In this document: positions 46,755 through 55,543 of the stretch, piece after piece
Layout: every line of letters starts with the position of its first letter
How positions within the stretch are numbered: position 1 is the first letter of the stretch
Origin: an uncultured Pseudomonadales bacterium
Lineage (GTDB): Bacteria; Pseudomonadota; Gammaproteobacteria; Pseudomonadales; Balneatricaceae
Reading direction: 5' to 3'
DNA: 64,000 bases
NCBI GenBank assembly: GCA_937773555.1
Contig: CALJVT010000002.1
Location: 830,834 to 894,833, forward strand
Notes under the pieces: generated by a model
What the model was told of the DNA's origin: nothing
Seen by the model: the letters and a program-made list of their open reading frames with translations, nothing else
Database searches by the model: none
Translations under genes and position numbers: made by a program

Positions 46755-47904
46755 ATTAATACCTGGCCGTCGTAACCTACTCAAGGCCGGTGCGGCATCA
46801 TTATTTTTAGCTGGTGTACCTATCGCAGGGCTCGCCAAAGGAAAGCCACCAGGCAGTATCTCGGTGATTATTTTAGAAGGTGGAATGGATGGCCTAGCCA
46901 CGATCCCACCGATTGGTGACCCAGATCTAATGCGCATGCGCAAGGCCATTTCACCAGAAGGCTACTTGCCATTAAACGACTTTTTTGGCTTACATCCATC
47001 GCTTAAGTTTTATGCCCAGCTAATGGCCAGAGGCCATGCATCTGCTGTGCACGCTACGGCATTTCCGTATACCAAGCGGTCTCATTTTGAAGGCCAAAAT
47101 ATGATTGAAGGTGGTGGCTTGTCACCATTTAGTGAAAAAACAGGTTGGTTAGGGCGGGCTTTAGATCTGGCAGATGTTGCGGGGCGCTCTTTGTCTTTAG
47201 ATATGCCACTAATTTTGCGTGGCCATCATGAAAATGATAATTTTTATCCTGCCAGTATCCGAGGGTCAAGTCGGCCAAAAGCTGATTTGGTCAACATGAT
47301 TGCAATGGGGCATAAACTGGATGCAGCGCAAATATTTACTAAGGTAGCGCGCAAAAGCGAAGACAATGTGCAAGTGCCAAGGGATCCAGCCAGCTTAGCC
47401 ACATATGCTGGCCGAGCTATGGCTCAAGCTGACGGCCCTGTAGCCTCAGTCATTCGTGTTGATAATTTTGATACTCATGCAAACCAAGTTGAAGAAGGGG
47501 ATACAGATGCAGGGCGGTTAGCACGCCAGTTAGTTGTGGTCGACGATGTGATTGCGGGCTATCGCCGTGGGTTAGGCAAAGCTTGGGATGATGCAATTAT
47601 TCTAACCCTAACCGAGTTTGGCCGCACTGTAGCGGTTAACGGGACCCGAGGAACAGATCATGGTTATGGGAGTGTTGGTTTGCTAGCGGGGGGTGCATTG
47701 TCTGGTAGTGGTGTTATTGCTGACTGGCCAGGGTTAAGTAAACAAGATCAATTTGAAAAAAGAGACCTGATGGCCACCATCGACTATCGATCTGTTTGTG
47801 CGGCCTGCCTTGAAAAGGCGTTAGGCATTGACCATGATGTGATTGCAAGTCAAGTATTCCTGCAACCAGACCTTCCCCGTGTGTTTGACCACTTATTTGC
47901 TTAG
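46747..47904 (+). CDS. DUF1501 family exported protein
   Basis: A 385-residue protein of the DUF1501 (alkaline-phosphatase-like/sulfatase-related) family. It begins with a twin-arginine-type signal (RRNLLKAG, 8-15, then a hydrophobic stretch to ~30), indicating export in folded form, possibly with a metal. Typical motifs 'NFDTHANQ' and 'LTEFGRTVAVNGTRGTDHGYG' contain candidate metal ligands. It is translationally coupled to the DUF1800 gene. Function not established. Confidence 0.86.
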   Translation: MSKLIPGRRNLLKAGAASLFLAGVPIAGLAKGKPPGSISVIILEGGMDGLATIPPIGDPDLMRMRKAISPEGYLPLNDFFGLHPSLKFYAQLMARGHASAVHATAFPYTKRSHFEGQNMIEGGGLSPFSEKTGWLGRALDLADVAGRSLSLDMPLILRGHHENDNFYPASIRGSSRPKADLVNMIAMGHKLDAAQIFTKVARKSEDNVQVPRDPASLATYAGRAMAQADGPVASVIRVDNFDTHANQVEEGDTDAGRLARQLVVVDDVIAGYRRGLGKAWDDAIILTLTEFGRTVAVNGTRGTDHGYGSVGLLAGGALSGSGVIADWPGLSKQDQFEKRDLMATIDYRSVCAACLEKALGIDHDVIASQVFLQPDLPRVFDHLFA

Positions 47905-47929
47905 ATTGTTGGTTTAAAAGGAGCTAGCC

Positions 47930-48727
47930 GTGGCCCAAATGTTGTTCATTTATCACCATTGCCGAATACCAGTTGTATTATTAGTGAGCGCTATTGCAGC
48001 TGCATTGACGCTGCCAGTTTTAGCAGCAGACATGTCAGGTTGGAGTGATAAATCTGTCTGTCGTTTAGTGACGACAACGGTCGATAATGCGGTGTATTTG
48101 GCAGAAGCCCAGCGGCGACAATTAAACTGTGGCGCAGGTGCTAAAGTTAGCAGTAGTAAGCAGCAGCCTGGGCAAAAATTGCTACCAAAAAACCAAGGTA
48201 TTGTTTTCTATCCACTGAAACTAGATGCTAAGGTTAAGCAGCAACTATTGGCTAACCCTATCGATAAAACAGCGTTTGATTTTAGCCCATATCAACTTGC
48301 TACATTGGCCCATCCCATTCAATGTCAATTTAAGCTGCGTAGGGTGAGCTATGACAATCATGCTGATGGGAGGGTTGAAAATTGGAATATGGCTTTGGGC
48401 AGCATGTTTTTAAGCAATAAGGGGGTAAAATTAAAAGGCCGCTGGCGCATGGGAGGCCTATCCAAGGATTCAAGCTACTTAAAGCATGAAGTTAACCTTA
48501 AACTAACCACAGCAGGTCACTTGATTGGAAAGATGGCTTACTTTCATTTGAATATATCTAACGGCGAAGCACTGAAAAAACCCTTGTATATTGAACTAAA
48601 GCCTCACAAACGCAGCAAGCCACTCAATATCAACAACCCCAAAGATGCGCAACTATGGACCGATGTTGAAGACTGGGCGGGGGGTGTTTGGGAATTAACG
48701 AGGTGTAAAGAATATCCCCTTAGCTAA
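47930..48727 (+). CDS. Hypothetical exported protein
   Basis: A 265-residue protein with a GTG start, supported by AAAGGAG at 47917-47922. A signal-like hydrophobic segment spans ~12-32, ending ALA-type. After it comes 'DKSVCRLVTTTVDNAVYLAEAQRRQLNCG', a Cys-bracketed helix motif seen in assorted secreted proteins, and then a beta-rich domain with no family I recognise. It follows the DUF1501 gene by 25 bp and may be part of that operon. Confidence 0.7.
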   Translation: MAQMLFIYHHCRIPVVLLVSAIAAALTLPVLAADMSGWSDKSVCRLVTTTVDNAVYLAEAQRRQLNCGAGAKVSSSKQQPGQKLLPKNQGIVFYPLKLDAKVKQQLLANPIDKTAFDFSPYQLATLAHPIQCQFKLRRVSYDNHADGRVENWNMALGSMFLSNKGVKLKGRWRMGGLSKDSSYLKHEVNLKLTTAGHLIGKMAYFHLNISNGEALKKPLYIELKPHKRSKPLNINNPKDAQLWTDVEDWAGGVWELTRCKEYPLS

Positions 48728-48931
48728 CAAATAATGAAGGGGGTGTATGGTTTTAGATTATTTGGCACATTATTACTCAATTATAGGTAAACTTTCGAAA
48801 GCTCAATTTTAATTTAGAGTTGGTCAAGTAGAAACCAAGCTCAATAATTGGTCTACCCACTAGGGTAAAACACATAATTTAAAATGAGAGTAGGATAGTC
48901 ACTCAGATTAAGAAAAATCGAGGTAACAACG

Positions 48932-49444
48932 ATGCCTAATCGATACAGCTCTTTGCTGCTAATTATAAGCCTAATGGTTGGCCCAAATGTTAGTCAAGCG
49001 GCCCAAGTGATCACCCCAGAGTACGAAGAGCCAAAAGTCGTATTCGATTTCTTTTTTGAAGACCCACAGCACATTGCATCAGCACTCTACTGGGTGCGTT
49101 CAACGATTAGTCCGCTTTATGATGAACCTTATAACATGGCTCCAGAAATGATGGATGTAGTAGTTATGATTCATGGCACCGAAATTGTCACCTTAGCCAA
49201 GCACAATTACGAAAAATACCGAGAATCTGTAGAACGCATGAAATATTATCATGCACTTGGCGTGGAATTCCGTGCTTGTAGCTTAGCTGCAAGCGATTAT
49301 AGCTACCAGCCCGACGATCTCTATGACTTCGTTACCTTGGTGCCATCGGCACCAACAGACTTGGTGCAGCTGCAGATGCAAGGGTATGCTCTTATTATGC
49401 CGTTGATAAGGACTAAAAAGTACAGTATTGAAGAGATACGCTAA
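48932..49444 (+). CDS. DsrE/DsrF-like family exported protein
   Basis: A 170-residue protein with signal peptide ~1-23 (...SQAAQ) and a DsrE-like fold: 'PKVVFDFFFEDPQHIASALYWVRSTI', 'VVVMIHGTEIVTLAKHNYE', 'LGVEFRACSLAASDY' and a C-terminal 'VPSAPTDLVQLQMQGYALIMP'. One Cys lies at the position of the family's active Cys ('FRACSLA'). Such periplasmic DsrE-like proteins are common and uncharacterised. GAGGT precedes the ATG. It is convergent with the aldo/keto reductase. Confidence 0.78.
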   Translation: MPNRYSSLLLIISLMVGPNVSQAAQVITPEYEEPKVVFDFFFEDPQHIASALYWVRSTISPLYDEPYNMAPEMMDVVVMIHGTEIVTLAKHNYEKYRESVERMKYYHALGVEFRACSLAASDYSYQPDDLYDFVTLVPSAPTDLVQLQMQGYALIMPLIRTKKYSIEEIR

Positions 49445-49467
49445 AGCCTTACTAGAACTGTTGCGCC

Positions 49468-50514
49468 TTAATAAGGCATGGCGTTGGCTTTATGGGCTGT
49501 GGCGATATCATCCAAACATTCTTGGCTTAACTCAACATCTGTCATTTTGAGAATATGCTCAAGCTGTTCATGCTGCGTTGCTCCAAAAATTGCAGAACAC
49601 ATGAAGGGCTGGGTTAGGCACCATGCAAGTGACATATGCACACTATCCACATCATGCTTGGCTGCTACTTTTAGGTAAGCATCAACCGCAGGCCAAACCC
49701 GTTCAGTGGTGCGCCCACCCAAATCGGGTGAAAGTGACTTGCGTGATCCTTTGGGAGTCGCATTGTTTTGATATTTACCAGTTAACAAACCGGCAGCCAA
49801 GGGTGAAAACGCAATCAATCCTACATCTTCGTTGGCGCTTAGCTCGGCAAGATCAGTGTCAAAAAGCCGGCACAAAAGTGAATATTCGTTTTGGATTGTA
49901 GCAACACGCGGCCAGCCCCGGTCCTCTGATAAACGCAACCACTGGCTTGTCCCCCAAGCACTCTCATTAGACAGGCCAAAATGCCTTATATTGCCCTTAT
50001 CAACTTGCTTTTGCAGAGCTTCAAGACAATCTTCCATATTGGCGAGTGTCTCTGTCTTATTCTGAGAGGTGGGATTATAGTTCCAGTTTTTGCGAAACAT
50101 ATATGAGCCACGATTGGGCCAATGAAACTGGTAAAGGTCAATATAGTCAGTTTGCAGTCTGCGTAAATTACCTTCTATCGTTTTTGGGATCGTGTTTGAG
50201 GATATTGCCGCCCCATTTCGCACGTCTTTAAGGCCTTCACCAGAATGTTTGGTTGCTAAAACATAGTCACCACGACGCGACCGATTTTTAGCATTCCAAG
50301 TGCCTATTATTTCTTCTGACCTTCCGATAGTTTCTTTTGCAATGGGGTTTACCGGGTACATTTCTGCTGTATCAACAAAATTGATGCCATTTGCTAATGC
50401 ACAGTCCATTTGAGCGTGGCCTTCGGCCTCAGATGTTTGAGTGCCAAAAGTCATTGTGCCAAGGCATAGCTCAGATACCATGACGCCAGTACGCCCCATT
50501 GGATTCATTTTCAT
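49468..50514 (-). CDS. Aldo/keto reductase (Tas-like)
   Basis: NAD(P)H-dependent oxidoreductase, 348 residues. The catalytic tetrad is Asp48 and Tyr53 ('FVDTAEMYPVN'), Lys89 ('LATKHSG') and His131 ('YQFHWPNRG'); the cofactor end 'AIFGATQHEQLEHIL' is near the C-terminus. The long insert with 'SYMFRKNWNYNPTSQNKTE' is like E. coli Tas. Substrate unknown; the neighbouring LacI sugar locus may be related but is not on the same transcript. Confidence 0.88.
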   Translation of the reverse strand: MKMNPMGRTGVMVSELCLGTMTFGTQTSEAEGHAQMDCALANGINFVDTAEMYPVNPIAKETIGRSEEIIGTWNAKNRSRRGDYVLATKHSGEGLKDVRNGAAISSNTIPKTIEGNLRRLQTDYIDLYQFHWPNRGSYMFRKNWNYNPTSQNKTETLANMEDCLEALQKQVDKGNIRHFGLSNESAWGTSQWLRLSEDRGWPRVATIQNEYSLLCRLFDTDLAELSANEDVGLIAFSPLAAGLLTGKYQNNATPKGSRKSLSPDLGGRTTERVWPAVDAYLKVAAKHDVDSVHMSLAWCLTQPFMCSAIFGATQHEQLEHILKMTDVELSQECLDDIATAHKANAMPY

Positions 50515-50686
50515 ATTATGTTTCTCGTTTAGTTGTGTAGCACTTTAAGTTAAGAATAAAAGGTGGTCGTGGCTTGCCTTACTAGATGTCCAAACGCAAT
50601 AAACCATTAACTCAAAAGCCAATGGTTTTACCTTACCTAACTATATCTAAACAGTGGGTGGGTATTATTTCGTCTCTCTGCACCCG

Positions 50687-51718
50687 TTAAGCCCCTTCGG
50701 ATGATGCCGCCCACAGATTGATACCTTGATTACCAGACAAGCGGTCAATTTCCAAAAGTTCAACATGTGTAAAATCTAGGTTCTTAATTGCGCCAACACA
50801 ATCCAAAACTTGCTCAGGCTTTGAGGCTCCAATTAAGGCGGTCGTCACTCTGCCACCCCGCAACACCCATGCTAAAGCCATTTGTGCTAATGTCTGGCCG
50901 CGGCTAGCGGCAATGTCATTCAGTTGATTGAGTGCCTCAATGAGTTCTGGATTAATCTTGCTTTTATCAAGACTTTTACCTTGCATTGCGCGGCTATCAT
51001 GCGGCATGCCATGTAAGTATTTTTTGGTGAGCATCCCTTGAGCAAGTGGCGTAAATGCGATTGACCCGAGCCCTAAATCTTCTAACGTATCGAGAAGATT
51101 GTCTTCCTCAATCCAGCGATTAAACATGTTGTAGCTGGGTTGATGAATGAGGCATGGTGTGCCTAAACCTTTTAAAATTTCCACAGCTTCTTTGGTTCGT
51201 TGGCTGTTGTAGCTGGATAGTCCTACATACAAAGCCCTCCCTGACTTAACAATGTGATCCAATGCCCCCATTGTCTCTTCTAGAGGGGTATGGGGGTCAA
51301 AGCGATGGGAATAGAAAATATCGACGTAATCCAGCCCAAGCCTTTTTAATGACTGATCACAGGAGGCAATTAAATACTTTCTACTTCCCCATTCACCATA
51401 AGGCCCAGGCCACATGTCATAGCCTGCTTTTGAACTAATGATTAATTCATCTCTGAGCCCTAAAAAGTCTGTTTTTAGAATATCTCCGAACGCCTCTTCT
51501 GCACTGCCAGCAGGGGGGCCATAATTATTTGCAAGGTCAAAATGCGTAATACCATTATCGAAAGCAGTCTGACAAAGTTCTCGTTTTGTTTGATGTGGAA
51601 AATCATGGCCAAAATTATGCCATAAGCCTAATGAAATGACTGGAAGCTTTAGCCCTGAATTACCACAGCGGCGGTAAATCATGTTGTCATAACGACTTTG
51701 GCTTGGAGCATAATGCAT
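50687..51718 (-). CDS. yghZ: Aldo/keto reductase, L-glyceraldehyde 3-phosphate reductase-like (YghZ)
   Basis: The 343 residues are very close in pattern to E. coli YghZ: 'MIYRRCGNSGLKLPVISLGLWHNFG', 'ITHFDLANNYGPPAGSAEE', 'ISSKAGYDMWPGPYGEWGSRKY', 'YVDIFYSHRFDPHTPLEET' and C-terminal 'NLWAASSEG'. YghZ reduces L-glyceraldehyde 3-phosphate and detoxifies methylglyoxal-type carbonyls. It lies upstream of, and on the same strand as, the Tas-like gene with a 172-bp gap. The promoter is within the AT-rich 51719-52151 stretch. Confidence 0.87.
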   Translation of the reverse strand: MHYAPSQSRYDNMIYRRCGNSGLKLPVISLGLWHNFGHDFPHQTKRELCQTAFDNGITHFDLANNYGPPAGSAEEAFGDILKTDFLGLRDELIISSKAGYDMWPGPYGEWGSRKYLIASCDQSLKRLGLDYVDIFYSHRFDPHTPLEETMGALDHIVKSGRALYVGLSSYNSQRTKEAVEILKGLGTPCLIHQPSYNMFNRWIEEDNLLDTLEDLGLGSIAFTPLAQGMLTKKYLHGMPHDSRAMQGKSLDKSKINPELIEALNQLNDIAASRGQTLAQMALAWVLRGGRVTTALIGASKPEQVLDCVGAIKNLDFTHVELLEIDRLSGNQGINLWAASSEGA

Positions 51719-52151
51719 AATTTTGATCCTGTATGAATAAAGTGTATTCGCAACTAGGGTACAAAAACCCCGAACACTTTACAATATTTTGATCAATACA
51801 TTGCAATACCTGAGGTGTATTGAAAACGATAAAAGATGTCTTTTATGAGAAGAATTTATATTAATAAAAGAACGGGTTTTATCCAATTACTGTGTTACCA
51901 GAAATGCTTAATATTGATACGTTTTTGATAAGTGAATTTTCAATTAGTATTCAATTATTCTGCGGCCAGATCGATTCCACACTAAAACAACTAGGCTTGA
52001 AATTAGATATATTGTTTAACTACTAGCCTAAAACTGTTAGATGATACTGGCTCAATGTGAGGCTGGTCGTCCTGAAGTTTCAGCTACGCTGTTAAATTGT
52101 TAAGCCCAGGCATTAGTCTGGACAGGCATATTCTCTTTGCTGCGCCGTCTC
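51719..52151. other. AT-rich non-coding region with two inverted repeats
   Basis: This 433-bp stretch has no convincing ORF. It holds TCAATACA/TGTATTGA (51793-51800 and 51816-51823, 15-bp spacer) and the tight palindrome ATAAAAGA-TG-TCTTTTAT (51829-51846), both upstream of the leftward YghZ-like gene. They could be operator sites for it. No clear terminator for the LacI gene was seen. Confidence 0.45.
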
Positions 52152-53177
52152 TTACCGCGGAGGTGCGGTACTTTCACGAATAATGAGAGAAACTGGCACT
52201 ACTGCTGCGTGGTGTTGACTAGTTCCATCTGGCGATTCAATCCGCTCCATTAGCATGGACGCAGCAGTCTCGCCGAGTAATAACCGATCTTGACGGATAG
52301 ACGTGAGTGATGGAATGAATTGTTCCGCAAAGTCAATGTCATCAAAGCCCATCACGGAGACGTCATAGGGCACTTTGAAATGGTGGCGTGACAACTCAGC
52401 AATGAACCCCAGGGCCAATTGGTCCGATGCACAAAACACTGCAGTTGGGCGGTCATCTAAGGCGATCCAAACCTTTGCTGCTTCGCAACCAGCAGCGAGT
52501 GAAAAGTCTCCAATAATGACCCATTCAGATTTTAACTCGAGTTTAAGAGCCCCTACTTCAGCGATAAACGCATCTTTGCGGGCATGTGCAAGTACATTGC
52601 CTTTAGGGCCGGTTACATGAGCGATTTTACGGTGGCCAAGGCTATATAAGTGATTAACTGCTGCGTGTGTACCGTTGCCATTTTCGCTACGGACAGATGG
52701 GAAGTCTTTACCCTCAACCCATTCACAGGCGAATAGGATAAGTTTGGTTTTTGGGTTATTTTCCAACGACTCAACCACGTCAGCATCTAATCCTCCATCA
52801 AGGATGATCATCCCGTCAGCGCGTGCATCATCAAGGTAATCAATTAATCGTTCACCACTGCCGTGCACCTGCTTAGTGCTGGCGATCAACATGGAATATC
52901 CCTTGCTTGAAAGGTGCCGAGAGATGCCTTCGAGAATGCTTGAAAAGAATGGATTAGCCAAGTCTGGAAGCAAAACTAAAACTGAATGCGCACGCTGAGT
53001 ACGGAGGTTTCTTGCAGCACGATTGATGCGATAGCCAGTCAATTTTACTGCCTCATAAACCCGAAATTTGGTTAGTTCAGATACGATATCTGGGTTAGAC
53101 AAAGTGCGCGAGACCGTGGCCGTGGAGACTCCAGCAGCACGCGCAACATCTTGAATTGTGGAAGTTTTCAGTGTCAT
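52152..53177 (-). CDS. LacI-family transcriptional regulator
   Basis: The 341-residue repressor has an N-terminal helix-turn-helix and hinge (~5-60: 'TIQDVARAAGVSTATVSRTLSNPDIVSE') and a periplasmic-binding-protein-like effector domain with 'HSVLVLLPDLANPFFSSILEGI', 'AVNHLYSLGHRKIAHVTG' and 'CASDQLALGFI'. It is divergent from the sugar importer; two LacI-type operators lie in the shared 145-bp gap. The effector is likely a sugar related to the locus substrate. Confidence 0.92.
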   Translation of the reverse strand: MTLKTSTIQDVARAAGVSTATVSRTLSNPDIVSELTKFRVYEAVKLTGYRINRAARNLRTQRAHSVLVLLPDLANPFFSSILEGISRHLSSKGYSMLIASTKQVHGSGERLIDYLDDARADGMIILDGGLDADVVESLENNPKTKLILFACEWVEGKDFPSVRSENGNGTHAAVNHLYSLGHRKIAHVTGPKGNVLAHARKDAFIAEVGALKLELKSEWVIIGDFSLAAGCEAAKVWIALDDRPTAVFCASDQLALGFIAELSRHHFKVPYDVSVMGFDDIDFAEQFIPSLTSIRQDRLLLGETAASMLMERIESPDGTSQHHAAVVPVSLIIRESTAPPR

Positions 53178-53203
53178 ACAGCCTTCTTTATAATTTGCTC
53201 AAG

Positions 53204-53217
53204 TGTAATCGTTTACA
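53204..53217. promoter_or_regulatory. Putative LacI-family operator 1
   Basis: TGTAATCGTTTACA, a near-palindrome (12 of 14 bases) with the central CG typical of LacI-family sites. It is 27 bp before the repressor start. Confidence 0.65.
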
Positions 53218-53253
53218 TAAACACTTGACAGGCCTAATAGTAATAAAGTTAAA

Positions 53254-53267
53254 TGTAATCGATTGCA
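53254..53267. promoter_or_regulatory. Putative LacI-family operator 2
   Basis: TGTAATCGATTGCA, 12 of 14 bases palindromic and sharing the same left half TGTAATCG. It is exactly 50 bp from operator 1 (about five helical turns), a spacing compatible with looping, and 56 bp before the importer's first start. Confidence 0.65.
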
Positions 53268-53322
53268 GGAAATGGCAATCTTAAAATAATTGGCGCAAAG
53301 CCACATTTTCTGGAGTAAAAAT

Positions 53323-54552
53323 ATGTCTAAAATATTAAAGTCGCTGCTAGTAGGTAGCGCGCTTGTAGCAGCGCCTGCGTCGCAGGCGATTGAATTAGAA
53401 GTTACTCATTGGTGGACATCGGGTGGCGAAGCTGCTGCTGTGTCTAAGTTTGCTGATGCATGGAATGCCACAGGCAACTCATGGCTTGATGGTGCAATTG
53501 CTGGCTCTGGCGGCACAGCGCGCCCAATCATTATATCGCGTATTCTTGGTGGTGACCCTATGGCAGCCACACAGCTAAACCATGGCCGTCAAGCTGAAGA
53601 ATTGATTGAGGCAGGATTGCTTCTGGATTTGAGTGATGTTGCAGAAGCTGGTGGGTGGGCAGACATCGTCAACCCCTCTGCATTACTAGAATCCTGCACA
53701 TTAGATGGCAAGATATACTGTGTTCCTGTAAACATCCACTCGGCACAGTGGTTGTGGTTATCTCATGCTGCATATGAAAATGCAGGCCTTGACGTGCCAA
53801 ATGACTGGAACGAATTTGTAGGATCCGCAGGGGCACTGCAAGCAGCTGGCACATTGCCACTAGCGATGGGTCAACAAGGTTGGCAACAAAACCTTGCGTT
53901 TGGCGCAATTACAATTGCTGTTGCTGGCACAGAAGCTTGGCGCGAAGTGACAGTCAACAAAAATGCTGAGGTAGCTGCTGGCCCAGAATATACAGCTGTT
54001 TTCGAAGCTATGGTAGACGCACGTAAACTTGCTTCTGAGTCCAACGTTCAAGACTGGAACCAAGCTACTAACATGGTGATCACTGGCACTGCTGGTGGAC
54101 AACTAATGGGTGACTGGGCGCAGGGTGAATTTGCTGTCGCAGGTCAGGTTGAAGGTGTTGATTATTCCTGCTTACCAGGTTTAGGCCTGAATGACATTTT
54201 GGACACAGGTGGTGATGCGTTCTACTTCCCAGTTAACGACGATCCAGCAATTACAGCAGCGCAAAAAGAGCTAGCGGCATTGCTAATTTCTCCTGAAGTT
54301 CAGGTCTCGTTCAACCTCGCCAAAGGGTCGTTACCTGTGCGTGGTGACATCGACATGTCGTCGGCAAACGGCTGCATGCAAAAGGGTCTGAAAATCCTAG
54401 CCAACGGTGGTATTCTGCCATCAGGCGACCAGTCCTTGTCTGCTGATACGCAGACACAGATTGAAGATTTGATGGCGCAGTTCTGGTCGGGTGATATGTC
54501 TGCAGCCGATGCACAGGACGACTATGCTCAGCTAATTAAAAAAGCTGACTAA
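53323..54552 (+). CDS. Sugar ABC transporter substrate-binding protein (glucose/mannose GtsA-like)
   Basis: Periplasmic sugar-binding protein, 409 residues, signal peptide ~1-22 (...ASQAIE). The mature start 'LEVTHWWTSGGEAAAVSKFADAW', with 'GGDPMAATQLNHGRQAEELIEAGLL' and 'YCVPVNIHSAQWLW', matches the glucose/mannose-binding GtsA type of Pseudomonas. The ATG 53323 follows GGAG at 53311-53314; the in-frame extension upstream is unlikely. It is first gene of the LacI-controlled locus. Confidence 0.9.
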   Translation: MSKILKSLLVGSALVAAPASQAIELEVTHWWTSGGEAAAVSKFADAWNATGNSWLDGAIAGSGGTARPIIISRILGGDPMAATQLNHGRQAEELIEAGLLLDLSDVAEAGGWADIVNPSALLESCTLDGKIYCVPVNIHSAQWLWLSHAAYENAGLDVPNDWNEFVGSAGALQAAGTLPLAMGQQGWQQNLAFGAITIAVAGTEAWREVTVNKNAEVAAGPEYTAVFEAMVDARKLASESNVQDWNQATNMVITGTAGGQLMGDWAQGEFAVAGQVEGVDYSCLPGLGLNDILDTGGDAFYFPVNDDPAITAAQKELAALLISPEVQVSFNLAKGSLPVRGDIDMSSANGCMQKGLKILANGGILPSGDQSLSADTQTQIEDLMAQFWSGDMSAADAQDDYAQLIKKAD

Positions 54553-54560
54553 GTCACTCT

Positions 54561-54595
54561 CTGACCCAGTGGCTTAGCTACTGGGTCAGTTTTAT
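54561..54595 (+). terminator. Hairpin with T-run between binding-protein and permease genes (attenuator)
   Basis: Ten-bp perfect arms (54561-54570, 54580-54589) with a 9-nt loop, followed by GTTTTATT. It is 9 bp after the binding-protein stop and 31 bp before the permease start. Partial termination here would give more binding protein than membrane subunits. Confidence 0.75.
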
Positions 54596-54625
54596 TCCCC
54601 TTATTTTATATTTGGAGCCGACACG

Positions 54626-55543
54626 ATGACCGTGATCTCGGACCCCCTTATGCACCCTACAAAGCGGCCTCGTCGTTTGTTTAAGAATTTGATGGCGAAG
54701 CTTGCTTCGATCCCAATGATCTTAACAGCGGTTGTTGTCTTTGTTGGAGGCACAGCGTGGACAGTTTTATACTCCTTTACTGGTTCTCGGATGCTGCCCA
54801 AGACCAACTGGGTTGGACTTGATCAATACGAGCGTCTTTGGAGTTCTGATCGCTGGATCATTTCGATTACGAACCTTGGCATTTATGGCTCATGTTCCTT
54901 GGTGCTTACGTTGGTTATCGGCTTCAGTCTTGCGGCCTGCTTAGATCGAAAAATTCGATTCGAAAGTGCCTTCCGCTCTATTTTTTTGTATCCCTTTGCA
55001 CTTTCGTTTGTAGTTACTGGCCTCGCGTGGCAGTGGATTTTAAACCCTGATTTTGGCCTGCAAAGTGTTGTGCGTGGTTGGGGGTGGGAGAGTTTTGTGT
55101 TCAACCCACTCAACGACGCCAACACTGTTATTTATGGCCTTTTAATCGCAGGTCTATGGCAGGGAACAGGATTAATTATGTGTATCATGTTGGCTGGCCT
55201 TCGTGGTATCGACGAAGATATTTGGAAAGCAACACGTGTAGATGGCATTGGCACAATCAAAACCTATATCGTGGTTATTATACCCATGATGCGACCCGTG
55301 TTCATTACCTCACTTGTGTTGATCGCATCGGGTATTATCAAGCTTTACGATTTAGTCGTTGCACAAACGGGTGGTGGCCCAGGCCTTGCGTCGGAAGTAC
55401 CTGCCAAATATGTCATCGAGTACATGTTTCGTGCCCAAAACTTGGGCCAAGGCTTTGCGGCCTCTACTATGATGTTGTGCTCTGTTGTGGTCATTATGAT
55501 CCCATGGGCCTACCTAGAATTCGGAGGCCGTAAACGTGGCTGA
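54626..55543 (+). CDS. Sugar ABC transporter permease (MalF/UgpA type)
   Basis: Membrane subunit of 305 residues with six hydrophobic segments and the coupling motif 'DIWKATRVDGIGTIKTYIVVIIPMMRPVF'. A cytoplasmic N-terminus rich in Lys/Arg (~8-20) precedes the first segment. It overlaps the second permease by 8 bp. It pairs with the 55536 permease and the 56449 ATPase. Confidence 0.9.
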   Translation: MTVISDPLMHPTKRPRRLFKNLMAKLASIPMILTAVVVFVGGTAWTVLYSFTGSRMLPKTNWVGLDQYERLWSSDRWIISITNLGIYGSCSLVLTLVIGFSLAACLDRKIRFESAFRSIFLYPFALSFVVTGLAWQWILNPDFGLQSVVRGWGWESFVFNPLNDANTVIYGLLIAGLWQGTGLIMCIMLAGLRGIDEDIWKATRVDGIGTIKTYIVVIIPMMRPVFITSLVLIASGIIKLYDLVVAQTGGGPGLASEVPAKYVIEYMFRAQNLGQGFAASTMMLCSVVVIMIPWAYLEFGGRKRG

